Assembly: GCA_002452265.1 (NCBI GenBank)
Contig: DKEW01000090.1
Span: 38,465 to 60,683, forward strand
DNA length: 22,219 bases
DNA from: Pelobacter sp. UBA6812
GTDB taxonomy: Bacteria; Desulfobacterota; Desulfuromonadia; Desulfuromonadales; Syntrophotaleaceae
Reading direction: 5' to 3'
Below are positions 1 through 8,192 of the stretch, one piece after another (positions within the stretch are counted from its first letter, which is position 1; each line of letters opens with the position of its first letter). Position numbers and translations under genes: made by a program. A model generated the notes under the pieces. It saw only the letters and a program-made list of their open reading frames with translations, made no database searches and was not told the DNA's origin.

Positions 1-149
1 GCAATCTGACTTTTATGGCTGTCGCGTCCGGCCAGCCAGCGGATCAGGTTAACGATGCCGATGATAATCAATCCCCAGAACAACAACATGAAGAGCCACA
101 TGCCTGGATTCATCATGCTCCAACCGTCCAAAAATCCGGTGCCATGCAT
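1..149 (-). CDS. Small membrane protein, C-terminus cut by window edge (SHOCT-type candidate)
   Basis: Reading leftward from an ATG at 149 gives 49 residues before the window ends. The first 16 or so are Gly/Met/Trp-rich (MHGTGFLDGWSMMNPGMW), followed by one strongly hydrophobic membrane segment at about residues 17-37 (LFMLLFWGLIIIGIVNLI) and a basic stretch RWLAGRD. A Shine-Dalgarno AAAGGA lies about 7 bases before the start. The arrangement of a short Met/Trp-rich N-terminus, one helix and then a cytosolic tail resembles small SHOCT-domain membrane proteins often found beside copper or heavy-metal export genes, but the diagnostic C-terminal motif would lie outside the window. It sits 136 bases downstream of the Spy-like gene on the same strand with no terminator between, so the two probably share a transcript. 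Real gene likely; family assignment is inference. Confidence 0.6.
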   Translation of the reverse strand, partial: MHGTGFLDGWSMMNPGMWLFMLLFWGLIIIGIVNLIRWLAGRDSHKSQI

Positions 150-285
150 CTCACAGTCCTTTCTTTTTCCGGGGCCATACCGAATGATCTGCCAGGCTCT
201 GAGCAAGACGCGGCATGCCGAAAGATCCCGGCACACCGCTCTTAGATTATTCACTTCTTGCGATGGTGACTGGAATTTATGGCAC

Positions 286-816
286 CTAATCTTGCTCGGA
301 TTGTTTCATGTTCTGATCCATCATGTCTGTATTACTGCCGTCCATCATTGTTCCGGTTCCCATCATGCTACCATCCATCATCATTCCCGGCCCCATCATG
401 CCGCGGCCCATTCTACCGCCCGACATGCAGGTGCCGTAGTAGGAGACGCCTTTTTCACGCATTTCGATAAACATTTCCATGTGTTGATCCATAAACTTGC
501 TTTGGAGTGCAGAAATTTCTTTGGCTAGTGCGCGGGCCTTTTTGCTATCCAATTTTTCCTGGGCCATTACTGCGTTGAGGTCAGCACGTTTAGCATAGAG
601 TTGTTTCTTGAGCTCCATCATGGGGCCATGGTACTTTTGCATCAGTTCCATGACGGTTTTTTGTTCTTCGTCGGTGAGTTGCGACATCATGCCTGAACTC
701 ATCATGTGATACCCGCTACCCATGTGCATTCTGTTTGCCTGACTGGTCCCGGGGATGACGAAAAGTCCAATGGCTAGCAATAGGGTGGTTATTGCGATGT
801 ACTTTTTACTGGTCAT
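286..816 (-). CDS. Spy/CpxP-like periplasmic protein with Met-rich tail
   Basis: 176 residues from the ATG at 816, chosen because GGGAGG lies just upstream and because this start gives a clean signal peptide (MTSKK, hydrophobic core, cleavage near TSQA-N at residue 27). The mature protein has a helical middle (about 46-125) with the LTDEEQKTVMELMQKY and ISALQSKFMDQHMEMF style of Spy/CpxP and zinc-resistance-associated proteins, which act as periplasmic chaperones or metal sensors. Residues 131-170 are extremely rich in Met (about 14) with Gly and Asp, a composition common in copper- or silver-binding tails; one Cys (C130) precedes it. A longer in-frame TTG-initiated version is possible but would put charged residues before the signal sequence. 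The neighbouring small membrane gene fits an envelope or metal-stress operon. Family assignment is fairly secure, metal binding is inferred. Confidence 0.8.
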   Translation of the reverse strand: MTSKKYIAITTLLLAIGLFVIPGTSQANRMHMGSGYHMMSSGMMSQLTDEEQKTVMELMQKYHGPMMELKKQLYAKRADLNAVMAQEKLDSKKARALAKEISALQSKFMDQHMEMFIEMREKGVSYYGTCMSGGRMGRGMMGPGMMMDGSMMGTGTMMDGSNTDMMDQNMKQSEQD

Positions 817-866
817 GGTTTGATCCTCCCGTGAAAAGTATGAACTTCTTCTCAATGGAAACACAT

Positions 867-895
867 ATTCGACCTCCTGCAAGCGTAAATTTCAA
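867..895 (-). promoter_or_regulatory. Candidate sigma70 promoter for the Spy-like gene
   Basis: On the minus strand TTGAAA (895-890) is followed after 17 bases by TCGAAT (872-867), four matches to the -10 consensus. Position, about 50 bases upstream of the Spy-like ATG, is suitable. The -35 is fair and the -10 weak, so this is tentative. Confidence 0.3.
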
Positions 896-1015
896 CGTAT
901 TTTCGGACTTCTTAGCTTTTTTTTAACTGGAAAGTGGGGTACCTTAGGTCGAAATGCGGAGTATCCAATATTCCCGAGTTCAAAATATGTTTTTTGGCAA
1001 TCATTGATTTGTCTT

Positions 1016-1035
1016 ATCCAGGTACTGCCCTGGAT
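1016..1035. repeat. Inverted repeat upstream of the vanZ-like gene
   Basis: ATCCAGG and CCTGGAT form perfect 7-base arms around the 6-base loop TACTGC, ending 21 bases before the vanZ-like ATG. It could be an operator or an RNA hairpin in the 5' leader; there is no T-run, so it is not a terminator. Confidence 0.4.
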
Positions 1036-1056
1036 CATTCCTCCTTAAGGGCTTTT

Positions 1057-1440
1057 ATGATCAAGTTTCCTGCATCGGTGCGGCTGGTGTTGTTTGTCGC
1101 TTTTGCCATGCTTATCTTTGTGCTGTCTGTGATTCCCCGCCCTCCGCATATCATCCAGGACGTTCTTTCCTGGGATAAGGCGCAACATGCTCTCGCTTAT
1201 GCCTTCCTGACCGCACTTGGCGGCTGGGCTTTGACGCCGTTCTGGGGCGCGGCGCGCTCCTGGAGTCGGGCGCTGGGACTGGCGATTGTTTATGGCGTGC
1301 TTCTCGAGGGGGCGCAGGCTTTAACCGGTCAGCGTGTCGCTCAGTTAGGAGATGCGGTCGCCAACACTTTTGGTGCAGGTCTCGTATACCTGCTCTGGCG
1401 GATATTTTTTCGCCCGACGGGGGTCAAATCATGCAAATAG
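1057..1440 (+). CDS. VanZ-like family membrane protein
   Basis: 127 residues from the ATG at 1057, preceded by TAAGG at a normal distance; the reading frame stays open upstream to 934 but that extension (GVSNIPEFK...) has no ribosome site and no family resemblance. Hydrophobic segments lie at about 8-26, 46-62, 72-90 and 100-118. The VanZ-like signature is visible in order: D40-K41-x2-H44 (WDKAQHALAY), E84-x2-Q87 and R93-x5-D99-x3-N103-x2-G106. VanZ was named from a teicoplanin-resistance cluster, but most chromosomal homologues have no proven role and are presumed to act at the envelope. The stop codon lies inside the first codons of the next gene (ATG at 1431, TAG at 1438), so translation of the two is coupled. 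Membrane protein is certain from composition; biochemical role unknown. Confidence 0.8.
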   Translation: MIKFPASVRLVLFVAFAMLIFVLSVIPRPPHIIQDVLSWDKAQHALAYAFLTALGGWALTPFWGAARSWSRALGLAIVYGVLLEGAQALTGQRVAQLGDAVANTFGAGLVYLLWRIFFRPTGVKSCK

Positions 1441-4118
1441 AGGCCATTCCCCTGGAGGACTTATTGGGGCGCCTCGAGCAGGGAGACCTGGTACTGACAG
1501 TCAACAAGCGCCTGGCCCGCTATCTGCGGCAAGTTTACGACGGTAAGCAACAGAAGCAGGGTCGTGAGGTATGGGCGTCTCCGGCAGTATATTCATTCTC
1601 GGCCTGGCAACGACAGCTGGCCGAACGATTACGACTTGAAGATAAGACCCTTGATCAGGCTCAGGTTTTGCGGCTTTGGGAACGAGCTGTAGAAGCCGAC
1701 CTTGATGCTTCGGGAGAGGGGCTCATGCGGATCCCCGATGCAGCCAAAGAGGCCGCCAGGGCACATCAGTTGTTGTGCGAATACGGCGCGACTTTTACTT
1801 CTGAAGAGGGGGGCGAAGACCACCGGACTTTTTTGCGCTGGCGCCATCGCTGGCAGGGCTTATGCCTGGCGGGCGGATGGGACGATCCTGCGCTTTTATC
1901 CGAGAGGCTTGTGCAAGCGTTAGAGCAAGCGAATGTTTCCCTGCCCGGCAATCTGTGGCTGGCCGGGTTCGACGATCTATCCCCCACGGTTGAAGCTTTA
2001 TGCCGTACCTTGAGTCTGCGCGGTGTGGCCATCCACCGTTGGATGCCGCCGGCGTGTATGTCTCCATCGATGGGGCGCGTCGGGTATGCCGATCCCGACG
2101 AGGAGGTGCGCTGCTGTGCACGTTGGACCAGGTATCTACTCGAAGGCAACCTCGGTCGCATCGGCATCGTCGCGGTGGATATGGCGGCCTACCAGGAGCG
2201 TTTGCAACGTATCTTCCGGGAAGAGTTGTCGCCGTCCGCCTTGTTGCCGGGATCCGCATCCGAAAAGGCTTTTAACTTGTCCCTTGGTACCCGCTTGATT
2301 GAAGAGGGCATGGTAACCGTCGCATTCGAACTATTGTCCGTTGGCCGAACCGTATCTCTCAACAGTTTGAGCTATTTACTGCGTTCGCCGTTTATCTGGG
2401 GCCATCTGTCCGAACAATACTCGCGGTCGATTTTAGATCGGGAACTGCGCAACCTGCGCATGACGGAACTGCCTCTCAAGCAGGTGCTGCATTTTGCCGA
2501 GCAGGGGTTCAAGAAAAAACTCGGACGCTCCGACATTTTTGCGCGGCAACTCGAAATCATTGGGAATTTGCTTAAAGAAACCAAGCCGCGTCTACCCGGT
2601 GCCTGGTCGCGTCATTTCGCCCAGGTGCTGGATGCTTGTCAATGGCCGGGAGATCGCAGTCTTACCAGTCGCGAATATCAGGTGTTCACCGCCTGGAAAG
2701 AGTTGCTTGCGTCCATGGCTTGCCTGGACACGGTATCCGAGCCGATCCCGCGCGGTGAGGCTCTTGCGTTACTGCGGCGATTGGCCGCCGAGGAGATTTT
2801 CCAACCGGAAGGTTCCGAAGGGCGCGTCCAGGTATTGGGGGCTCTGGAAGCGGCCGGGATGCAGTTCGATGCCCTGTGGCTGCTGGGCGTCCATGAAGAA
2901 GCGCTACCGGCGCCTGCCCGTCCTAATCCATTTATCCCGCCAGAGTTGCAGCGCAGGCTTAAAATGCCCCATGCCGATGCCGCCCGGGAACTCGATTTCG
3001 CGCACAAACTGTCGCAGCGCTTATTGAGTTGTGCCCAGACGCTGGTCGTCAGCTGGCCGGAACACATGGATGGCCGGGAACGTCAGCCGAGCCCTCTGGT
3101 TCAACATCTGCCGCCGATTGCGCCGGTTTTGGCTGACAGCCGCAAGCCCACTTTGCTTATTCGGGATTCGGTTGAAGGTCTTGAAAACTTGACCGATCTC
3201 CAGGGTCCGCCCATTCCGGATGGGACCAGGGTGTCGGGCGGCACCGCACTGCTTAAAGATCAGGCGCTCTGTCCGTTTCGTGCTTTTGCCCGCCATCGTC
3301 TCGGGGCCTGGGGGCTTACCACAGCCAGCCTCGGGCTCGACGGACTTGATCGTGGATCGCTGGTGCATCGCATCCTGGAACTGTTCTGGTTGGAAATAGG
3401 CGGTTGGCGCCGATTATCCGAGCTGGATTCAGACGGCCTGTGCGCGCTCATTCTGAAGTATAGCGATCAGGCGCTGGATGAACTCGCGGCACAGCGACGG
3501 GTGCCCCTGACGACCAGTCAGAGAATGTTAGAACGGCAACGCTTAACGGAATTGCTGCGTGAGTGGTTCGCAGTCGAGGCTGGGCGCCCACCTTTCACTA
3601 TCGAGACTCTGGAGGCATGGCATCGCGAAAATTTCGGACCCTTGACGTTGCAGACCCGCATCGACCGTATCGATCGTCTGGAAGACGGTTCGCAGGTCAT
3701 TATCGATTACAAAACCGGTCTCGCGACGGTGGCCGACTGGCTGGGCGATCGCCCGGTGGAACCGCAGCTGCCCCTGTACACCCTTGGCCGCCATGGCTCC
3801 GATCTGGCTGCGGTGGCTTTTGCCAAGGTCAGGCGGGGAGATTGCAGCTTCGTCGGACTCGGCCGAGAAAGCGAGCTGCTGCCGGGAGTTGCCGGGGCAG
3901 CCGGCCATCGACAACTGGAAGGCACCGCCATCGCCGATTGGGACGAACTGCTGCATTCCTGGCGCAGTACCTTGCAACAACTCGGCAGCGATTTTTCCAA
4001 CGGCAAAGCTGGCGTCGACCCGCTCAATGCAAGTAAGGCATGCGATCGCTGTGATTTGCATTCCCTGTGCCGTATTGCCGACCAGGATGTTTTACTCGAT
4101 GATGAGGATTTGCCATGA
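1431..4118 (+). CDS. AddB-like PD-(D/E)XK nuclease, probable DNA repair protein
   Basis: 895 residues, the typical length for the AddB-related 'probable DNA repair protein' family (TIGR03623). The N-terminal two thirds resembles an inactivated helicase: the usual P-loop position reads LTVNKRLARYLRQ, with no GxxxxGK[ST]. The C-terminal nuclease runs from about 605 to 885, with RIDRIDRLEDG followed by IDYKTG (D759, K761 as metal-binding and catalytic residues). A first Cys, C614 (in QALCPFRAF), and a C-terminal triplet C871-x2-C874-x5-C880 match the four-Cys iron-sulfur 'staple' of AddB-type nucleases. Its ATG overlaps the vanZ-like stop, and its own TGA overlaps the next ATG (ATGA at 4115), the helicase partner. 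Together they should resect double-strand DNA ends for recombination. Nuclease and Fe-S assignment are strong; substrate and any regulatory DNA signal are unknown. Confidence 0.9.
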   Translation: MQIEAIPLEDLLGRLEQGDLVLTVNKRLARYLRQVYDGKQQKQGREVWASPAVYSFSAWQRQLAERLRLEDKTLDQAQVLRLWERAVEADLDASGEGLMRIPDAAKEAARAHQLLCEYGATFTSEEGGEDHRTFLRWRHRWQGLCLAGGWDDPALLSERLVQALEQANVSLPGNLWLAGFDDLSPTVEALCRTLSLRGVAIHRWMPPACMSPSMGRVGYADPDEEVRCCARWTRYLLEGNLGRIGIVAVDMAAYQERLQRIFREELSPSALLPGSASEKAFNLSLGTRLIEEGMVTVAFELLSVGRTVSLNSLSYLLRSPFIWGHLSEQYSRSILDRELRNLRMTELPLKQVLHFAEQGFKKKLGRSDIFARQLEIIGNLLKETKPRLPGAWSRHFAQVLDACQWPGDRSLTSREYQVFTAWKELLASMACLDTVSEPIPRGEALALLRRLAAEEIFQPEGSEGRVQVLGALEAAGMQFDALWLLGVHEEALPAPARPNPFIPPELQRRLKMPHADAARELDFAHKLSQRLLSCAQTLVVSWPEHMDGRERQPSPLVQHLPPIAPVLADSRKPTLLIRDSVEGLENLTDLQGPPIPDGTRVSGGTALLKDQALCPFRAFARHRLGAWGLTTASLGLDGLDRGSLVHRILELFWLEIGGWRRLSELDSDGLCALILKYSDQALDELAAQRRVPLTTSQRMLERQRLTELLREWFAVEAGRPPFTIETLEAWHRENFGPLTLQTRIDRIDRLEDGSQVIIDYKTGLATVADWLGDRPVEPQLPLYTLGRHGSDLAAVAFAKVRRGDCSFVGLGRESELLPGVAGAAGHRQLEGTAIADWDELLHSWRSTLQQLGSDFSNGKAGVDPLNASKACDRCDLHSLCRIADQDVLLDDEDLP

Positions 4119-7100
4119 AACTGCGTCTGACTCAGCCACCCGATTACGATGCCAGACGGCGGGCGCTTGATCCATCCGGCTCTTTTATCGTGCAGGCTCC
4201 CGCGGGCAGCGGCAAGACGGAACTTCTCATCCAGAGGATGCTGGCTTTGCTGGGAGTGGTCGAGCGCCCCGAGGAGGTGCTGGCCATTACCTTTACGCGT
4301 AAAGCCGCCGGTGAAATGCGCGATCGCCTGGTGCGTGCGCTGGAGGCAGCTCGCGGGCCTGAACCGGATGCGGAACATGCCCGCACCACCTGGCGACTCG
4401 CCAGGCAGGTGCTGGACAACGATACGCGTTACGATTGGCGTTTGCTGGAAAATCCCGTGCGATTGGCTGTGCAGACCATCGACAGCTTTTGCGCTTCTCT
4501 GGTTCGGCGCATGCCCTGGCAGTCGCGATTCGGCGCCCAGGCTTCCATTGTGGAAGACGCCGGCGATCTTTATCGTCAAGCCGCTGAAAGAGTGCTGGCG
4601 CTGGCCGATGGCAAAAGTACTGTTGGCGAATCGGCCTGTCTGCTGCTTGCGCATCTCGACAATCGCATGGAGCGGCTGCGCGATCTGCTGGTCGGCATGC
4701 TCGGCCGGCGCGATCACTGGTTGCGTCACCTTTTTGGGCAGCAGGCCGAACAGCAGCGCCTGATTCTTGAAGGGGGGCTGCGCTGTCTGGTTGAAGGTGT
4801 GCTGGTTCAAGTGGATCGGATATTGAGTCCGGAGCAAAAAGACCGCATGATCCGTCTGGGCGCCCTGGCCGCGGCCAATCTGCAGTCACAGGGTATCGAA
4901 AGCGGCATTACGGCTCTTGCCGGGGTAGACCGTTTTCCCTTGATATCGGCGGATGAGGTGGCAATCTGGCGCGGTCTGGCCGATCTGTTGCTGACAGGCG
5001 GCGGTACGTTGCGCAAACGTCTGGATAAAAATTGCGGATTCCCCCCCGGTAAGCAGGAACCTTTCGCAACCATGAAGCAGGACATGGGACAATTGCTGGA
5101 GGAACTCGGACAAAACGATGCGGTTGCTGCACTGTTTGCCGAGGTTCGAGCCTTGCCGCCGGTGGTTTACAAGCCGGAGCAATGGCAGGTTTTACAGGCA
5201 CTGACCACCCTGTTGCCACGGGCTGTGGCGGAATTGTGGCTGGTGTTCAAGGAAGGCGGGCAAAGCGATTTCGTTGAGGTTGCCCTCGCCGCCGGCCGGG
5301 CGCTTGGCGATGTGGATGCGCCCACCGACCTGTTGCTGCATCTTGACAGTCGGATCCGGCATATTCTGGTGGACGAGTTCCAGGATACTTCCTGGGGGCA
5401 GTTCCTGTTGCTGAAGAAACTGACCTCCGGTTGGCAGCAGGGTGACGGTCGCAGTCTGTTTCTGGTCGGTGACCCGATGCAGTCCATTTACCGGTTTCGT
5501 GAGGCCGAGGTCGGCCTGTATCTTCAAGCGCGCCATCACGGCATCGATCAATTGCATCTCGAACCGCTGTATCTGACCACCAATTTCCGCTCCCAGGCCG
5601 GTATCGTCGACTGGGTCAATGGTGTATTCCCGGGATTGTTTCCCGATCGCGAGGACCAAGCCCTGGGAGGCGTGACCTATGCCCCTTCGGTCGCTGCCCG
5701 TGAGTGTCTGGATATGCGGGCTGTGGTCTGCCATGCCATGGCGAATCGTGATGATCGCGCCGAGGCATGGCAGGTGGTGGAGTTGGTGCGGCAAGCCCGG
5801 CGGGATGATCCTCAGGGCAGCGTTGCCGTGCTGGTGCGCGCGCGCAGTCATCTCAAGGAAATCCTGCGTGCCTTTCACGAGGCGGGGTTGCGTTTTCGCG
5901 CCCAGGAAATCGACCCTTTGGCCGGTCGGCCCGTTGCCCGAGACCTGCTGGCGCTGACCCGCGCGTTGCTCCATCCCTCCGACCGTATAGCGCATCTGGC
6001 GGTACTGCGCGCTCCCTGGTGCGGACTGAGTCTGGAAGATCTGCATGTCTTGTGCGGAGATATGCCCGATGCCACCTTGACTGAACTGCTGCGCCAACCC
6101 AAGCGCCTGCACCGTCTTTCTGGGGATGGCCTCAAACGCCTGACGAGGGTTACCGCGGTTTTGAACCAGGTAGCAACTCAGCGGGGCAGAACGTCCCTGA
6201 GATCCCTGGTCGAGGGGGCATGGCTGGCGCTGGGTGGGCCGGGATGCCTGGATGATGCCGGTCTGGTCGATGCTGAAGCTGTGTTTGGTCTGCTGCAACA
6301 ACTTGATCATGGCGGTGACCTGCTGCCTCTGGAGGAACTTGAAGCCAAGCTCGGCAAGCTGTATGCGGCTCCCGATCCCGGTGCCGACGACTTATTGCAG
6401 GTGATGACCATTCACAAGGCCAAGGGGCTCGAGTTCGATACCGTCATTCTGCCCGGACTCGGGCGGCGGCCACGGGCAGAAGATGCACCACTGATGCGAT
6501 GGCTTGAACTGCCTGAAACCGGTTTGTTGCTCGCTCCACTGGCGCCTCTGGGCGGTCCGGATCGTGATGCCATTTACGACGCCATCGGGCGTATCGAAAA
6601 ACAGAAAAACGACCTTGAAATCGCCAGGGTACTGTATGTTGCTGCTACCCGGGCAAAAAAACGCCTCCACTTGCTCGGTTATGCCAGACCGGCCGCGGAC
6701 GGGGAGTTCCGGCCGGCAAGGAGTTCCTTCCTTGAAAAATTGTGGCCAGCTGTCGAAAGCTTCTTTACAGGGCTTGATCCCCTGATGACGAGCCCGGGAG
6801 ATGAAGTAAATTTTTCGCCAGGGTTGCGGCGATTGCCTGTTGAATGGCAACTACCCTCTATGCCTGCAGGTTACGAAACAGTATCGATGGATGTGTTGCG
6901 TCCGTCATCGTCGGCCCAGCATGCGGTAGCTTCGACACTTATGCCCGAAACGGAGGAGGGGCGTCATATTGGCAGCTTGGTACATGCTTATCTGGAACGC
7001 ATCGCCACCGAAGGTCTTGAACATTGGCCGGTTGAGCGTGTGGACAATGAACGACAGATTTTGATCCATCGCCTTGGACGCATGGGGATTGCCGAGGACC

Positions 7101-7471
7101 GGCTTGTCCCCTCTGCCGAAAAGGTAATTTTGGCGCTTTCCAAAACTGTGCAAAGCCAGCGGGGTAGGTGGATCCTTGCCGCACATGAACAGGCTGCCTG
7201 CGAACTTTCGCTTTCCGGTGTCGTCGATGGTCGCATGGTCCACGCGGAGATTGACCGCACGTTCCTGGATAAAGAGGGTGCTCTGTGGATCGTGGATTAT
7301 AAAACGGGTGACTGTAAAGACTCTGACGAAAGTGCTTTTATCCTGCAACAGGCACAGGTTTATCAGGGACAACTGGAACTTTATGCCCGTCTGATGCAGA
7401 CCATGGAACCCTCCCGCGCGGTGCGCACAGCCATTTATTTTCCGTTAATCGATGGTTGGATTACTCTGTAA
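4115..7471 (+). CDS. AddA-like UvrD/Rep helicase-nuclease
   Basis: 1118 residues, an SF1A helicase fused to a nuclease. Motifs in order: Walker A APAGSGKT (28-35), motif Ia TFTRKAAGEM (59-68), Walker B LVDEFQD (D420, E421), motif III LVGDPMQSIYRFREAE, motif V TIHKAKGLEFD (765-775), motif VI YVAATRAKK with R846 as the likely arginine finger. The C-terminal PD-(D/E)XK nuclease has AEIDRTF (D1047) and IVDYKTG (D1061, K1063), followed by Q-rich QLELYA, as in AddA and RecB. No Cys cluster is visible here, so the Fe-S cluster is in the AddB-like partner only. It starts four bases inside that partner's end (ATGA), giving stoichiometric coupling. Expected activity is ATP-driven DNA unwinding with strand cleavage during double-strand-break repair. 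Annotation pipelines may call it exodeoxyribonuclease V beta or UvrD-helicase. No terminator is evident directly after it. Confidence 0.92.
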   Translation: MKLRLTQPPDYDARRRALDPSGSFIVQAPAGSGKTELLIQRMLALLGVVERPEEVLAITFTRKAAGEMRDRLVRALEAARGPEPDAEHARTTWRLARQVLDNDTRYDWRLLENPVRLAVQTIDSFCASLVRRMPWQSRFGAQASIVEDAGDLYRQAAERVLALADGKSTVGESACLLLAHLDNRMERLRDLLVGMLGRRDHWLRHLFGQQAEQQRLILEGGLRCLVEGVLVQVDRILSPEQKDRMIRLGALAAANLQSQGIESGITALAGVDRFPLISADEVAIWRGLADLLLTGGGTLRKRLDKNCGFPPGKQEPFATMKQDMGQLLEELGQNDAVAALFAEVRALPPVVYKPEQWQVLQALTTLLPRAVAELWLVFKEGGQSDFVEVALAAGRALGDVDAPTDLLLHLDSRIRHILVDEFQDTSWGQFLLLKKLTSGWQQGDGRSLFLVGDPMQSIYRFREAEVGLYLQARHHGIDQLHLEPLYLTTNFRSQAGIVDWVNGVFPGLFPDREDQALGGVTYAPSVAARECLDMRAVVCHAMANRDDRAEAWQVVELVRQARRDDPQGSVAVLVRARSHLKEILRAFHEAGLRFRAQEIDPLAGRPVARDLLALTRALLHPSDRIAHLAVLRAPWCGLSLEDLHVLCGDMPDATLTELLRQPKRLHRLSGDGLKRLTRVTAVLNQVATQRGRTSLRSLVEGAWLALGGPGCLDDAGLVDAEAVFGLLQQLDHGGDLLPLEELEAKLGKLYAAPDPGADDLLQVMTIHKAKGLEFDTVILPGLGRRPRAEDAPLMRWLELPETGLLLAPLAPLGGPDRDAIYDAIGRIEKQKNDLEIARVLYVAATRAKKRLHLLGYARPAADGEFRPARSSFLEKLWPAVESFFTGLDPLMTSPGDEVNFSPGLRRLPVEWQLPSMPAGYETVSMDVLRPSSSAQHAVASTLMPETEEGRHIGSLVHAYLERIATEGLEHWPVERVDNERQILIHRLGRMGIAEDRLVPSAEKVILALSKTVQSQRGRWILAAHEQAACELSLSGVVDGRMVHAEIDRTFLDKEGALWIVDYKTGDCKDSDESAFILQQAQVYQGQLELYARLMQTMEPSRAVRTAIYFPLIDGWITL

Positions 7472-7566
7472 CAGCGATATGCTTGAGCGATACCCTTATG
7501 CCTTGATACCGGATTTGGCCGGTTGACGCTTGAAATTCCCCTTAAGTCTGGAAAGGAGAGGTTTGA

Positions 7567-8046
7567 ATGAAATTCAGAATAGCTCTGGTGGTCATCGGCA
7601 TCGTTGCAATGATGGCAGGTTGCAGCAAAAAGGAAGACACCACAGTCGTTTCCAGTGACGAAAACTCTGTTACTGTCACCGGGGAAGAAGGCACGGCGAC
7701 CATGGAATACGGTAAAGCAGCGCTGCCTGCCGATCTGGGTCTAACCCTGTATCCTGGCGCCACTGTGGGAGAGGGTGGGACGTTGCAGGTGGAGAGCGAT
7801 AGTGAGGAGGGCGCCGATTCCGTGGTGTCGGTTTCCGTGCACAGTGGCGACGATATCGAAAAAGTGGCCCAATATTATAAAAATGAAACCAAAAACGAAC
7901 AACCGCGAATTTTTGAAATGGCGATGCCCACCGGCAAAATGGTGACCATTACAATTGAAAAAGGCGGAACGGTAAAAACCGTGGTCTTATCCGAAAACAC
8001 GCAGCAAGGCGGTACCGATATACAGATTTCGCGTATCCGGGAATAA
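7567..8046 (+). CDS. Putative lipoprotein of unknown function
   Basis: 159 residues from an ATG preceded by a strong AGGAGAGG. The N-terminus is a lipoprotein signal: MKFR, a hydrophobic core and the lipobox MAGC with C19 as the lipid-anchored residue, followed by Ser and Lys (no Asp at +2). The mature part is acidic, with a LPADLGLTLYPGA segment (about 57-69), a region around residues 92-117 (VSVHSGDDIEKVAQYYKNE) that looks like a small alpha/beta fold, and a beta-rich end rich in Val and Thr. YPGA plus a downstream 'IEKVAQYYK' segment recurs in uncharacterised bacterial lipoproteins; I cannot name a function. It is monocistronic as read, with a terminator starting 13 bases after the stop. 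Confidence 0.75.
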   Translation: MKFRIALVVIGIVAMMAGCSKKEDTTVVSSDENSVTVTGEEGTATMEYGKAALPADLGLTLYPGATVGEGGTLQVESDSEEGADSVVSVSVHSGDDIEKVAQYYKNETKNEQPRIFEMAMPTGKMVTITIEKGGTVKTVVLSENTQQGGTDIQISRIRE

Positions 8047-8058
8047 AGCAGAGCGGGT

Positions 8059-8103
8059 AGATAGGTATTTTTGGCCGAAAACTTTTTGGTTGCCTATCTT
8101 TTT
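8059..8103 (+). terminator. Intrinsic terminator after the lipoprotein gene
   Basis: Arms AGATAGG (8059-8065) and CCTATCT (8093-8099) enclose an inner hairpin (CCGAAA / TTTTGG), and the outer arm runs straight into TTTTT at 8099-8103. It lies 13 bases after the lipoprotein stop codon. Confidence 0.65.
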
Positions 8104-8192
8104 AATCCGAGGCAATATGAAACGGTGTTTGATGGTCGACCGGATGTATTGTCCGTCATGTGTCTCTTGCCACCAATGAAAGGAACAGGATT

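Noticed and set aside
279..297. Sigma54-like TGGCAC ... TTGC at the 3' end of the Spy-like gene
   Set aside because: GG-to-GC spacing is 11 bases rather than 10, and no plus-strand gene follows at a proper distance.
55..528. 157-residue plus-strand frame rich in His
   Set aside because: It is the antisense shadow of the Met-rich coding region: each CAT is the complement of an ATG codon. No ribosome site or family likeness.
3707..4837. 376-residue minus-strand frame across the AddB/AddA junction
   Set aside because: Antisense shadow of two firmly identified genes; no domain or start signal.
5192..6310. 372-residue minus-strand frame within the helicase gene
   Set aside because: Gln-rich composition typical of antisense to Leu/Glu codons; the sense strand carries all helicase motifs.
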